Positions 24,213 to 33,747 are shown, counted from the stretch's first letter. The stretch: 64,000 nt of DNA from Heyndrickxia sporothermodurans (GCA_018333075.1 BORH01000016.1:42250-106249); one strand, 5' to 3'. Numbers and translations: made by a program. Notes: generated by a model from the letters alone, not told the origin.

Positions 24213-25151
24213 ATGATTGACAATTTAATTGAAAGAATGATTGATGAAACAGAAAGCTTAGATAGTTCAGATAGTATTTCTTGGAAAGCATATAGAGAAG
24301 CCGAAAAAATTAAGGACGAAAGTCAAATCCCCTATTTAATTGAATTAATTGAAAAACTTAAAAATAAAAGATCAAGACAAGATAGAGTAAAGAGAGAGGC
24401 TGTTTATTTTATTTTAAAGTGGATTGGAATAAATACCTCTAACAGACAAGTTCCCGAAATTTTTTTTAAGTGCTTAAGTTTTGAAACTAATATGCATACG
24501 GTGGGGGATCTTTTAGATTACATAAGAGTTCAGAATGATTTTATTCCTGATTATAGAGAGATTATTCAATTTCTTGAAGATAAACGATGGCAAATTCGTT
24601 TTCCTGCTATAGATTTACTAGGTAAATGCAAAGAACCTGAGGTAGAAAATGAACTTATCAATTTATTAGAAACATCAAATGACCCTGATGAAGTATTATG
24701 TATTTGTAATGCACTTCAAAATATTGGAACAGAAAAATCAATTCCATTTTTAATTGAAAAAACTAAGCATAAGAACCAATGGGTTAGATCCGCTGCTTAC
24801 GAAACATTATATATTATTGGGGATAGCGAATTACTGCATGTGTTTTTAGAAGGACTTAATGACCGTTTTTATTGTTCAAAACATAATGCCTTAATTGGAG
24901 TCTGCAAGTTTGATGATGGTAAATATGTAGATTTAGTTTTTAGGAGTGTTAATAAAATTCTATCATACAACCGTATTCTAGATGCAGATGAAACTAAACC
25001 TACTGATTTAATAGAGGGGATGAAATATCTCAATAAGTACATGGAAAATAAAGGTGAAATGGAGAAATTATTGGGTAAGATTAATCGTACAAACGTAAAG
25101 GATTTACGAAAAGAGGTATTTATTGGGGATACATTTGATGTTAAAGAGTAA
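24213..25151 (+). CDS. HEAT-repeat protein
   Basis: 312 residues, all-helical, with HEAT/PBS-lyase-like repeats in the middle (about 110-235): DKRWQIRFPAIDLLGKCKEP, EVLCICNALQNIGTEKSIPF, NQWVRSAAYETLYIIGDSEL. These form a curved scaffold for binding other proteins. No catalytic residues or signal peptide. Ribosome site TAGGAGGGG. HEAT-repeat proteins of this size in accessory regions are often immunity or adaptor proteins, but no toxin is intact here. A decayed relative of the same gene lies at 15382-15480. Confidence 0.8.
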   Translation: MIDNLIERMIDETESLDSSDSISWKAYREAEKIKDESQIPYLIELIEKLKNKRSRQDRVKREAVYFILKWIGINTSNRQVPEIFFKCLSFETNMHTVGDLLDYIRVQNDFIPDYREIIQFLEDKRWQIRFPAIDLLGKCKEPEVENELINLLETSNDPDEVLCICNALQNIGTEKSIPFLIEKTKHKNQWVRSAAYETLYIIGDSELLHVFLEGLNDRFYCSKHNALIGVCKFDDGKYVDLVFRSVNKILSYNRILDADETKPTDLIEGMKYLNKYMENKGEMEKLLGKINRTNVKDLRKEVFIGDTFDVKE

Positions 25152-25698
25152 ATGCTGCTTTATTTAAAGAGGGACAAACAGTAAATTTTAAAAATCTATG
25201 AAATTGATGTTCAAAATCGAAAAATTAAAGTCATTGATAGTATTAAGAAACTCGCCAACTTCACTTCAGAAGTTGGCAGATATACATTCGGGCGGAGATT
25301 GTCTCCCGTTTTGTTTGTCATTTCTTCAACCTCCGCTAACTATAGTACTTGAATAATCGGAAACTAAATTAATCATATTCATATCATGTTCATTTTTTAA
25401 CGGCTGAAGATGAAATTGATGCAAAGTTATTCAAAAAAGGGCGCAATTGGAAGAAAGAAATTGCGCCTTTTTTATTCATTGATTTCTTTACTATAAAGCT
25501 TTTATACCTACTATGGTATTTGTTACTGTGATATGTATCATAATATTCCGAAAAAAACGTTGGCCGAGTATTTCATAAATGTATCACAAACTTTACAAAC
25601 AAACGACATAATTATTTATATGAAAATCTGGTATTATAGGTATTGGGATGACTTGAAACTTATTTTAAATAAATATTTATTATTATTTAAAAATGTAT
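25152..25698. other. Intergenic stretch with hairpins, upstream of cydA
   Basis: GCCAACTTC-ACTTCA-GAAGTTGGC (25254-25277) is a perfect 9-bp hairpin without T-run; the sequence around it reads YEIDVQNRKIKVIDSIKKLA in one frame, perhaps a gene tail. A second region, 25540-25640, should hold the cyd promoter. No complete gene. Confidence 0.5.
25438..25474 (+). terminator. Orphan intrinsic terminator
   Basis: GGGCGCAATT pairs with AATTGCGCC and six T follow. No intact gene precedes it, which supports gene loss upstream. Confidence 0.75.
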
Positions 25699-25735
25699 CT
25701 AACTAACTTTCTTGCTAGTTAGGGATTTTTTTGGT
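25699..25735 (+). terminator. Terminator-like hairpin in the cydA leader
   Basis: CTAACTA pairs with TAGTTAG across a 10-base loop, followed by GGATTTTTTTGG, 65 bases before the cydA start. If transcribed from the upstream promoter region this would act as a leader attenuator. Confidence 0.5.
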
Positions 25736-25800
25736 TTTAATTTGTGAAGAACTGAACAAAGTTTTATCGGTTTGTAAAAATTCAAATGGAGGAAACGATT

Positions 25801-27204
25801 ATGGATCAAGTATTTTTGGCAAGATTCCAGTTTGCCGTAACCACTATCTATCACTTTTTCTTTGTTCCGCTTTCAATTGGTCTAGTTTTTATGGTTGCAT
25901 TAATGGAAACCATGTATGTAATGAAGAAAAAAGAAATTTACAAAAAGATGGCGAAATTTTGGGGTCATTTGTTTTTGATTAATTTTGCAGTAGGGGTTGT
26001 AACAGGCATCATCCAAGAATTCCAGTTTGGAATGAACTGGTCTGATTATTCACGATTTGTAGGGGATGTTTTTGGTGCTCCACTAGCGATTGAAGCATTG
26101 CTTGCATTTTTTATGGAGTCAACGTTTATTGGTATTTGGATTTTTGGCTGGGACCGTTTACCGAAAAAAGTCCATCTGGCAAGTATTTGGCTTGTTTCCA
26201 TCGGTACAATGCTTTCTGGATTCTGGATTCTGACAGCTAATGCTTTTATGCAGCATCCAGTTGGGTTTGCCTTGAAAAATGGGCGGGCAGAGATGAATGA
26301 CTTTCTTTCCCTAATAAAGAACGGACAGCTGTGGGTTGAATTTCCACATGTCATAACAGGTGCCTTGTGTACAGGAGCCTTCTTTGTGGCTGGAATTAGC
26401 GCTTATAATCTACTGAAAAAAAGACATATTGAATTTTATAAACGATCAATGAAGCTAGCCATAATCATCGGATTGATTGGAAGCTTGGGTACGGCGCTTA
26501 GTGGGCACGGACAGGCTCAATATCTGGTGAAAACCCAGCCGATGAAAATGGCTGCGGCCGAGGCAATTTGGAAGGACACCCCCGATCCTGCACCGTGGTC
26601 AGCCTTCGCCATCATTGATTCAGCCAAAAAGGAAAACAAATTTGAAGTGAATATCCCATATGCTCTAAGCTTTCTGTCCTATTCCAAATTTGAAGGCGAC
26701 CTGAAGGGAATGGAGACCCTTCAGAAAGAATATTCGCAGAAATATGATGCGAAAATTGGGGATGGGACGAACTACATTCCACCTGTTAAAACAACATATT
26801 GGAGCTTCAGGCTTATGATCGGCTTTGGAATGGCCATGATCTTATTGTCAATCATCGGCATATACCTATGGAAAAAAGATCGATTGGATCGTAGCAAGAT
26901 GTTTTTAAAATTATTGCTGCCTGCTATTTCCTTCCCATTTCTTGCTAATACGTTCGGATGGATTATGACTGAAGTTGGCCGCCAGCCATGGACAATTTTT
27001 GGGCTAATGACGACAGCAGATTCGGTTTCACCTAATGTTTCTGCTGGGAGTGTTTTATTTTCCATTATTATGTATGTACTCATTTTTACGGTTCTGGCAA
27101 TTATCATGGTTTATTTAATGATACGGGAAATCAAAAAAGGGCCAGCAGCCCACCAAAATAACTCGAACGTAACGATCGATCCATTTAGTAAGGTAGGTGT
27201 CTAA
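25801..27204 (+). CDS. cydA: Cytochrome bd ubiquinol/menaquinol oxidase subunit I
   Basis: 467 residues from ATG 25801 (ATGGAGGAAACGATT holds the ribosome site just upstream). About nine membrane spans. H18 (TIYHFFFVPLSIG) is the haem ligand near the N-terminus; the HVITGA block (about residue 183, HVITGALCTGAFFVAGISAY) supplies the second, and GRQPWT is the quinol-site signature. The Q loop is short, as in Gram-positive enzymes. With CydB it reduces O2 to water at low oxygen tension using menaquinol. First gene of cydABCD. Confidence 0.95.
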   Translation: MDQVFLARFQFAVTTIYHFFFVPLSIGLVFMVALMETMYVMKKKEIYKKMAKFWGHLFLINFAVGVVTGIIQEFQFGMNWSDYSRFVGDVFGAPLAIEALLAFFMESTFIGIWIFGWDRLPKKVHLASIWLVSIGTMLSGFWILTANAFMQHPVGFALKNGRAEMNDFLSLIKNGQLWVEFPHVITGALCTGAFFVAGISAYNLLKKRHIEFYKRSMKLAIIIGLIGSLGTALSGHGQAQYLVKTQPMKMAAAEAIWKDTPDPAPWSAFAIIDSAKKENKFEVNIPYALSFLSYSKFEGDLKGMETLQKEYSQKYDAKIGDGTNYIPPVKTTYWSFRLMIGFGMAMILLSIIGIYLWKKDRLDRSKMFLKLLLPAISFPFLANTFGWIMTEVGRQPWTIFGLMTTADSVSPNVSAGSVLFSIIMYVLIFTVLAIIMVYLMIREIKKGPAAHQNNSNVTIDPFSKVGV

Positions 27205-27205
27205 A

Positions 27206-28219
27206 ATGGAATTAAGTGAATTATGGTTTATCTTAATCGCCGTTTTATTTATCGGGTTCTTCTTTTTAGAAGGATTTGATTTTGGAGTTGGGATGGCTAC
27301 AAGGTTTTTAGCACGAAGTCAAACAGAACGCTCTATCATGGTAAATACAATCGGGCCTTTCTGGGATGCCAATGAGGTTTGGTTATTAACAGGGGGCGGT
27401 GCGATTTTCGCCGCTTTCCCGAACTGGTATGCAACAATGTTCAGCGGGTACTATTTTCCGTTATTAGTTGTATTGCTTGCCTTAATTGTGCGCGGTGTTT
27501 CCTTTGAATTCCGCAGCAAGGTCCCGCATTCCCAGTGGACAAATAGTTTCGATTGGGCCCTCTTTGTCGGGAGCCTATTGCCACCGTACCTGCTTGGTGT
27601 ATTATTTACAAGCATGCTGAAAGGAATGCCCATTGACAAGGATATGAACATGACTGCAGGATTCACGGATATTATTAATATCTATTCCTTATGGGGCGGG
27701 CTTACGGTCACACTATTATGCTTTTTGCATGGTTTGAACTTTTTGACCCTGAAAACAGAAGGAGAGCTCCGTAAGCGGTCGGCGTCCTTAGCCAAAAAGA
27801 TTGTCTTTGCCGCTCTTTTCGCCCTTGTTGTCTTTGTTGGATTATCCTGGACGATGACGGATATTTTCGAAGTCCGCCGCGTTCCAGAGCTGATTCTTGT
27901 TGCCTTGATTGTCATAACTTATGGGCTAACATACTTGTTTATTTCCAAAAAGCGTGAAGGGTTCGCCTTTACCATGTCCGGAATCGGCCTTATTTGCACT
28001 GTCCTAGCGATCTTCATCGGGCTTTTCCCAAGGGTAATGATAAGTTCCATTAACAAGGCTTTTGATTTAACCGTTTATAATGCTTCAAGCGGTGCATACT
28101 CTTTAAAAATAATGACGATCGTGGCGCTGACCATTCTGCCGTTTGTATTAGGTTATACCATCTGGAGTTATTATATCTTCAGGAAACGTGTAACGGATAA
28201 GGAGCATTTAACGTACTGA
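27206..28219 (+). CDS. cydB: Cytochrome bd oxidase subunit II
   Basis: 337 residues from ATG 27206 (AAGGTAGG 9 bases upstream). About eight membrane spans. GFFFLEGFDFGVGMA, GPFWDANEVWLLTGGGAIFAAFP (split: GPFWDANEVW then LLTGGGAIFAAFP) and RGVSFEFR are the CydB signatures. It binds no haem itself but completes the oxidase with CydA. Starts 1 base after the cydA stop; its own stop overlaps the next ATG by one base, so all four genes are translated as a tight operon. Confidence 0.95.
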   Translation: MELSELWFILIAVLFIGFFFLEGFDFGVGMATRFLARSQTERSIMVNTIGPFWDANEVWLLTGGGAIFAAFPNWYATMFSGYYFPLLVVLLALIVRGVSFEFRSKVPHSQWTNSFDWALFVGSLLPPYLLGVLFTSMLKGMPIDKDMNMTAGFTDIINIYSLWGGLTVTLLCFLHGLNFLTLKTEGELRKRSASLAKKIVFAALFALVVFVGLSWTMTDIFEVRRVPELILVALIVITYGLTYLFISKKREGFAFTMSGIGLICTVLAIFIGLFPRVMISSINKAFDLTVYNASSGAYSLKIMTIVALTILPFVLGYTIWSYYIFRKRVTDKEHLTY

Positions 28220-29934
28220 TGGATAAATCATTGTTCTCTTACAGAGGAATCAAGCGAGTACTACTGTGCTTGGTGCTGCTTACATCTCTTCAAGCTATTA
28301 TGATTATCATCCAGGCCTATTATTTAGCGAATTCAATCTCCTCCCTTTTTGGAGGAGATTTGTTTCATACTGTTTGGATAAAATTGCTTTACTTTTCTCT
28401 TGCCCTGGTATTTCGGCAAATCTTGACCTTTATTAAAAAAAAGCTTGTCTATCGCTTTGCCACTGAGACGAGTGTGAATTTACGTGCCTCCGTATTGAAA
28501 AAATTATTCCAGTTGGGGCCGCGTTTTGTAAAAGAACAAGGATCAGGTCAGACGGTCACGTTAATTATGGAAGGTACTATGAAATTCCGCCGTTATTTGG
28601 AGCTTTTTTTGCCAAAATTAATCAACACGATTATTATTCCGGCTGCCATTTTTGTGTTTGTCTTTTTTGAAAATATCCGTTCCGCTGTGATTTTACTTAT
28701 TGCATTGCCAATCTTGATCCTATTCATGATTCTTCTCGGCTTGGCAGCCGAAGGAAAGGCGAATCGACAGTATGAATCATATCAAATGCTATCGAATTAT
28801 TTTGTCGACTCCCTCAGAGGGATAGAGACGCTAAAATATTTGGGTATAAGTCGAAAGCATGCAGAGAACATCCATTTTGTAAGTGATGGCTATCGCAAGA
28901 ATGTTATGGCTACATTAAAAATTGCCTTTTTATCAACGTTTGCCCTTGATTTTATTACGATGCTTTCGATCGCAACCGTGGCTGTTTTTCTGGGATTAGA
29001 CCTAATTAACGGGACCATGGAATTAAAAACGGCTATAGCCGTTCTCATCTTAGCACCGGAATATTTTTTGCCCATTCGCGAAGTAGGAGCGGATTACCAT
29101 GCAACACTTGATGGAAAGGAAGCTGGAGCTAAACTGCAGGAGATCCTTCAAAAGGAATCGATTGGACAAAGCAAGAAATCCATTCCGCTATGGAATGAAT
29201 CAAGCGTCTTTTCGGTGAAGGATACCAGTTTTTATTTTGACGGCAATAAGCATAAAGGATTAAAGAATCTTGACTTTACTGTTTCCGGAAGAAAGAAAAT
29301 CGGCATTATTGGTGCTAGTGGTTCTGGAAAATCAACATTAATTGATCTATTAAGCGGTTTTTTGGTTCCGACAGAAGGTGAGTTTATAATTGACGGTAAA
29401 AAATTCAATAACCTTTCGCACGAGGACTGGCAAAATCAGCTGACTTATATCCCGCAGCACCCATACCTCTTTTCCGATACTGTTTTTAACAATATTCGTT
29501 TTTATGAGCCAAGTTCAAATGATAAGGAAGTAAAAGCGGCAGCCCAAGCCGCGGGCCTTACGAAGGTTATTGAATCCCTGCCTGAAGGGATGAATACCAA
29601 GGTAGGGGAAGGCGGGCGGATGTTGAGCGGCGGACAGGAGCAGCGGATTGCGCTTGCCAGGGCATTTTTGGGGAACCGTCCCATCTTACTGTTAGACGAA
29701 CCCACTGCGCATTTGGATATTGAAACGGAATATGCGTTAAAGGAAACGATGCTTCAATTGTTCAAAGAAAAATTAGTTTTCTTTGCGACCCACCGTCTTC
29801 ATTGGATGTTGGAAATGGATCAAATACTGGTTTTGGATAACGGAAAAATCGTGGAGGCTGGTACCCATGAACAACTACTTGCCCATCAAGGGTATTATTA
29901 CAGACTCGCCAAAACGTTTCTGGAGGGGAAATGA
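28219..29934 (+). CDS. cydD: Thiol reductant ABC exporter, first subunit (CydD type)
   Basis: 571 residues: six membrane spans in about 15-300, then an ABC ATPase with Walker A GASGSGKST, signature LSGGQEQR, Walker B ILLLDEPTAHLD and the H-loop FATHR. With the next gene it forms the heterodimeric exporter needed to assemble cytochrome bd; in E. coli the pair exports cysteine and glutathione and binds haem. Bacillus literature swaps the cydC and cydD names. ATGA-type one-base overlap with cydB. Confidence 0.92.
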   Translation: MDKSLFSYRGIKRVLLCLVLLTSLQAIMIIIQAYYLANSISSLFGGDLFHTVWIKLLYFSLALVFRQILTFIKKKLVYRFATETSVNLRASVLKKLFQLGPRFVKEQGSGQTVTLIMEGTMKFRRYLELFLPKLINTIIIPAAIFVFVFFENIRSAVILLIALPILILFMILLGLAAEGKANRQYESYQMLSNYFVDSLRGIETLKYLGISRKHAENIHFVSDGYRKNVMATLKIAFLSTFALDFITMLSIATVAVFLGLDLINGTMELKTAIAVLILAPEYFLPIREVGADYHATLDGKEAGAKLQEILQKESIGQSKKSIPLWNESSVFSVKDTSFYFDGNKHKGLKNLDFTVSGRKKIGIIGASGSGKSTLIDLLSGFLVPTEGEFIIDGKKFNNLSHEDWQNQLTYIPQHPYLFSDTVFNNIRFYEPSSNDKEVKAAAQAAGLTKVIESLPEGMNTKVGEGGRMLSGGQEQRIALARAFLGNRPILLLDEPTAHLDIETEYALKETMLQLFKEKLVFFATHRLHWMLEMDQILVLDNGKIVEAGTHEQLLAHQGYYYRLAKTFLEGK

Positions 29935-31670
29935 TGGATAAGAAAAAATGGATCCTACCTTATTTGAAGCAATATAGAGGTTCATTTATGCTCGTAATTT
30001 TTCTCGGAACGCTGACCATCCTCTTTAGTGGAGGACTAATGTTTACGTCCGGCTACTTAATTTCTAAAGCTTCAACCCGTCCAGAATCAATTTTAATGGT
30101 GTATGTACCAATTGTCGGCGTACGTACCTTTGGAATCGGTCGGGCGGTATTAAGCTATATGGAAAAATTGACTGGGCACCAATTCGTTTTGAGAATACTG
30201 TCCGAAATGCGTGTTCGTTTATATAAAATCATTGAACCGCAAGCACTGTTTCTGAGATCTTGTTATGGAACAGGGGACATTCTCGGGGTTCTTGCCGATG
30301 ATATTGAACATTTACAGGATTTTTATCTTAAGACCTTATTTCCATCGATTGTTTCACTTGTGATATATGCCATGATCCTTATTGGTTCCGGTTTATTTTC
30401 GCTTTGGTTTTCATTTCTTCTGGGCTTGATAGTCGGTTTGCTCATTTTTGTCGGTCCCATCTTTTCTTATATCTACATGAGGAAAAAAAATGAACAGTTT
30501 AAAAGAGGAAAGCACCGGCTTTATCAGCAGCTTACCGATGCAGTGTTCGGTATTAGTGATTGGCTTTTTAGCGGGAGATACATGGATTTTATTAAGCGAT
30601 ACGAAACACAGCAACTTGAGTTGCAGGAAATCGAAAGCAAGAAGAAAGCATTTATTAATTGGCGAGATCTTTTCAATCAAGTTATTCTTGGGGTGACGGT
30701 AATTTTTTCCATTTATTGGGCTAACGGCATGACTTTGAAAGGGGAAATCCCCGGTACCTTTATTGCCGCATTTGCCCTTGTTATGCTGTCGCTATTGGAG
30801 TCATTTTTCCCGATTTCAGAGGCGGTCAGTGAAGGGGCAAGCTATCAAGAATCTCTTAACCGTCTCGAAAACTTGGAATCTAAAGAAGGATACAGGCAAA
30901 CTGTAGAGAAGAAGATGGATATGATTGATCACGTATCAATAGAATTAAAACATGTTTCCTTCCAATTTTCTTCTGCAACGCCGCTGCTAAACGATTTTAG
31001 CCTGAAGATCGACCCGGGTGAAAAAATTGCAATTCTCGGACCAAGTGGTGCCGGAAAATCAACATTATTAAAATTGATTCAAGGCGCTCTTGTACCAACC
31101 AGCGGCGAGGTACTAATCAATGGAAAAAAAGCGGATGAATTATTCATACCAAACATTATGTCGGTTTTGAATCAAAAAGCCTATCTTTTTCATACTTCCG
31201 TTTTAAATAATATTAAACTGGGGAGTCCGGAACTAAGGGATGAGGTTGTGTATGAAGCAGCAAGACAGGTTCAGCTGCATGAAATGATTCAAGAGCTGCC
31301 GAATGGTTATTACACCAATATGCACGAAACAGGACAGCGCTTTTCTGGTGGAGAACGTCAAAGGATTGCCCTTGCGAGGATCCTTGTAAAACAGACACCT
31401 GTCATCATTATGGATGAACCAACATTAGGACTTGATCCGATTACCGAGAATCGTTTATTAGAAACGATTTTTGATACATTTAAAGAGAAGACCATCATAT
31501 GGGTGACCCATCACCTAGCAGGAATGGAGAAGATGGACCGAATCTTATTTATCGATAAAGGAAAAATAACGATGGCGGGAAGCCATCAACAATTACTTGA
31601 AACCGAAGAACGTTATCAGAGGCTCCTTCAATTGGATTATCCAGTAAAACTAGGAGGGCGGTTAAAGTAA
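29931..31670 (+). CDS. cydC: Thiol reductant ABC exporter, second subunit (CydC type)
   Basis: 579 residues: six membrane spans, then an ABC domain with Walker A GPSGAGKST, signature FSGGERQR, Walker B VIIMDEPTLGLD and WVTHH. Overlaps the previous gene by 4 bases; ATG 29931 and ATG 29934 are both possible, with GGAGGGG upstream. Partner of the previous gene in the cytochrome bd assembly exporter. Last gene of the cyd operon; no terminator is obvious in the 400 bases that follow. Confidence 0.92.
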   Translation: MMDKKKWILPYLKQYRGSFMLVIFLGTLTILFSGGLMFTSGYLISKASTRPESILMVYVPIVGVRTFGIGRAVLSYMEKLTGHQFVLRILSEMRVRLYKIIEPQALFLRSCYGTGDILGVLADDIEHLQDFYLKTLFPSIVSLVIYAMILIGSGLFSLWFSFLLGLIVGLLIFVGPIFSYIYMRKKNEQFKRGKHRLYQQLTDAVFGISDWLFSGRYMDFIKRYETQQLELQEIESKKKAFINWRDLFNQVILGVTVIFSIYWANGMTLKGEIPGTFIAAFALVMLSLLESFFPISEAVSEGASYQESLNRLENLESKEGYRQTVEKKMDMIDHVSIELKHVSFQFSSATPLLNDFSLKIDPGEKIAILGPSGAGKSTLLKLIQGALVPTSGEVLINGKKADELFIPNIMSVLNQKAYLFHTSVLNNIKLGSPELRDEVVYEAARQVQLHEMIQELPNGYYTNMHETGQRFSGGERQRIALARILVKQTPVIIMDEPTLGLDPITENRLLETIFDTFKEKTIIWVTHHLAGMEKMDRILFIDKGKITMAGSHQQLLETEERYQRLLQLDYPVKLGGRLK

Positions 31671-31975
31671 GGGGTTGAAGTCGGTTAGAATACCATTTTA
31701 ATTCAGAAAAGGCAGTCTCATTAAATTTTCTAAGATACTAAAGCTTTCTTAGCGTTGTTAAAACTGGGGGATCCGCTTAGCGTTGTAAATCCGCATTTTT
31801 CACGTGTATGATTTAATATTGTATAACTCACCAACATTCCATTTTTTTGTAACAAGTACCTGTATTCCGCCGCCGAAATAAGGAAAAACAGAACAAAAAA
31901 GAAATCCTATATTTTTCCAAATAGAAGACTAAAAAAGAAACAGAATGAAATTCATATGTTTAAACTATACAAACT
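31671..31975. other. Intergenic stretch between cyd and the prophage remnant
   Basis: No gene or clear structure. It may contain the left attachment junction of the prophage, but no repeat matching the right side (after 38678) was found by eye. Confidence 0.4.
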
Positions 31976-31996
31976 CAAAAACCCCTTTAAAGGGGA
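31976..31996 (-). terminator. Terminator for the ImmA-repressor transcript
   Basis: On the minus strand CCCC-TTTAAA-GGGG followed by TTTTTGAG. About 95 bases beyond the ImmA stop. Confidence 0.55.
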
Positions 31997-32090
31997 TCTG
32001 ATTTACCATTTTCAATTAACCTAAGTTTTACTAAACTTTTGAATGTCAATGTTTCATCACATCGATAGCAAACATACGTTCTATTCTGGT

Positions 32091-32516
32091 TTAAAAAAAT
32101 ATAGCACTAGATTTTAATAATTTTTGAGGAATCCCGTACTTGTTTAGAGCATTTTCGATAGATATTCGTTCATTTAAGTTTTTTTCAAGGAATAGCAGAT
32201 AGATAGCAAATGCATTGGCCTCTAGTTCGTTTTTTTCTGTTGAGAATAGTGTATGGTTTTTTAAAAAAGGAGTGTTGGCATCAGGGTGTTGAACAGCATG
32301 GCCTAGTTCATGGGCACATACGAATGTCATTTCTTCTTCGGAAAGATTTTCGTTAATATGAATGATTTTAATTCTAAAGTGCATGCTGTAGTAGCCCCAG
32401 GTGTTTCCTAGATTTTCGTAAACGATTTCGATGCCTAATGCTTTTGCTAATTTAAATGGACTATTGGTTTTATGCTTATTTACTAATGATTGAACTTTTC
32501 TCTCTATATGTTCCAT
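32091..32516 (-). CDS. ImmA/IrrE-family metallopeptidase
   Basis: 141 residues with the zinc motif HELGHAVQH and the later glutamate in ELEANAFAIYLL (zinc third ligand region). In ICEBs1 and related phages ImmA cleaves the ImmR repressor to start the lytic or excision programme. Here it lies directly after the repressor gene on the same strand (12-base gap), the usual order. Slightly shorter than average but with all core motifs. It should act on the protein from 32529-32990. Confidence 0.88.
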   Translation of the reverse strand: MEHIERKVQSLVNKHKTNSPFKLAKALGIEIVYENLGNTWGYYSMHFRIKIIHINENLSEEEMTFVCAHELGHAVQHPDANTPFLKNHTLFSTEKNELEANAFAIYLLFLEKNLNERISIENALNKYGIPQKLLKSSAIFF

Positions 32517-32528
32517 AATGGTTCACTC

Positions 32529-32990
32529 CTAGTCTCGATATTTTTTAGGGGTGAATTTTTGTTTGGCTAATCTCTTTGCTAATCGTAATGAATTTTCTAA
32601 CGAAGCAATGAGTAGCTCACGATCCTCATCATCCATATCATCTAGAGTTTGTCCATCAAAAGCAGCATAGCTCCCTTTATTATTCAAGCCATCGATCATT
32701 TTTTGGAGTTCTTTTTGTATATCTCTTTCATCTTTAGACGTCAATTCAGGCTGAAACGTTTTGTTGCTTTCCTGAGATAGTCCTAAAAGGTAGTCAGCAG
32801 AAATTTGAAAGAAGTCAGCAATGATTTTTACATTTTCCATCTTAGGATCCGATTGTCCATTTTCATATCTGGAAATCATGCTTTTACTAATACTCGTTTC
32901 ATATTTATTATTCAGCTTTACAACTAATTCATCTATGCTCAAATTTTGCTTATTTCTAAGCTTTCTAAGCCTTTCACCAAAAATGCTCAT
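32529..32990 (-). CDS. Phage-type XRE repressor (ImmR-like)
   Basis: 153 residues: N-terminal HTH_3 (residues about 5-65; FGERLRKLRNKQNLSIDELV, ISKSMISRYENGQSDPKMEN), then a linker and a C-terminal region rich in Asp/Glu (DDMDDEDRELLIASLENSLR) that probably dimerises. Ribosome site AGGAGC before the ATG on the minus strand. A leftward promoter and several GTTCC/GGAAC palindromes lie in the 220 bases upstream. It is the likely lysogeny repressor, cleaved by the adjacent ImmA-type protease. Confidence 0.88.
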   Translation of the reverse strand: MSIFGERLRKLRNKQNLSIDELVVKLNNKYETSISKSMISRYENGQSDPKMENVKIIADFFQISADYLLGLSQESNKTFQPELTSKDERDIQKELQKMIDGLNNKGSYAAFDGQTLDDMDDEDRELLIASLENSLRLAKRLAKQKFTPKKYRD

Positions 32991-33010
32991 CCAATATTCG
33001 CTCCTATCGA

Positions 33011-33195
33011 AATTCCTTGTATGGAAATATTTTATACTGTTTGTTCCTATAATGCAATACTATGTTAGGGGAATATTCCTATTTTGGAACGATATTGTTG
33101 ACAATGGAAAAATTCTACTTTATATTGTTCCTATAAAGGAACTAGAAAGAGTAGTCATAAATTTTTTTTATAATTCATGTTCCTTAATAGGAACA
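33011..33195. promoter_or_regulatory. Divergent promoters with five operator-like palindromes
   Basis: Leftward: -35 TTGCAT and -10 TAAAAT (plus 33052-33057 and 33029-33034), 17-bp spacer. Rightward: TTGACA (33098-33103), 17 bp, TATATT (33121-33126). Operator-like sites: 33011-33028, 33042-33050 (half site), 33076-33089, GTTCC-TATAAA-GGAAC at 33127-33142, and TGTTCC-TTAATA-GGAACA at 33178-33195. A classic repressor switch region. Confidence 0.8.
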
Positions 33196-33255
33196 TATGC
33201 TAAACAAAAAATCTTTAATTGAACTAATAATATAGAATGCTTAGGGGTGATCGTA

Positions 33256-33696
33256 ATGGTAGTTGAATTAATGGAATTAAATAAAAAAGAAACTCAAAAG
33301 GCGGTTGAAGCAGCTTTAGAAAAGTATAGACTATTTAAATATCTCGCATTTGAAGAAAAGGAAGCATCCCTTACAAGCAGGGCTGAAATAAGGTATCATG
33401 GTCCAACCAACCAAATTAGTGACCAAACAGGAGGAGCTGCAATATATAATGTAGATCAACAGGAATACAGAAGAAACTATTGTGAAAGAGTGGAACATGC
33501 CGTAGAAAGGCTTCCAAAGATGGAACGGTTTTTAATAGAAGAAAGGTATATGTCTGAAGACGGGGATTATGTCACTGACCTGCAGGTATACTATTTTAAG
33601 TTTGAACCGCCTATTAGTCCTTCTACTTATAGTAAAATTAGATGGAAAGCAATTTATAAGCTAGCTTTGAGCTTAAATATAGCTGTGGCTAAGTAA
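33256..33696 (+). CDS. ArpU-family phage late-gene transcriptional regulator
   Basis: 146 residues from ATG 33256 (AGGGGTGA upstream). It has the ArpU layout: an N-terminal KKETQKAVEAALEKYRLFKY helix, a central R-Y-C-E-R-V-E-H-A-V-E-R-LP region, EERYMSEDGDYVTDLQVY, and a C-terminal SPSTYSKIRWKAIYKLA helix-turn-helix like a sigma region 4. ArpU-type proteins activate packaging or lysis genes in Gram-positive phages. It is the only gene on the rightward early promoter and ends at a strong terminator. Confidence 0.8.
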   Translation: MVVELMELNKKETQKAVEAALEKYRLFKYLAFEEKEASLTSRAEIRYHGPTNQISDQTGGAAIYNVDQQEYRRNYCERVEHAVERLPKMERFLIEERYMSEDGDYVTDLQVYYFKFEPPISPSTYSKIRWKAIYKLALSLNIAVAK

Positions 33697-33704
33697 GACC
33701 CATA

Positions 33705-33747
33705 TGACAAACGTTACTTTATAAATAAAGCAGCGTTTGTCTTTTTT
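33705..33747 (+). terminator. Strong intrinsic terminator after the ArpU gene
   Basis: GACAAACG pairs with CGTTTGTC across an A/T-rich loop, six T follow. Confidence 0.85.

Noticed and set aside
25540-25640. Rex-binding site before cydA
   Set aside because: TGTGATATGTATCATA and TATCACAAA resemble half-sites, but no full TTGTGAA-N6-TTCACAA palindrome is present.
31671-32090. Attachment site for the prophage remnant
   Set aside because: No direct repeat shared with the region after 38678 was found by eye.
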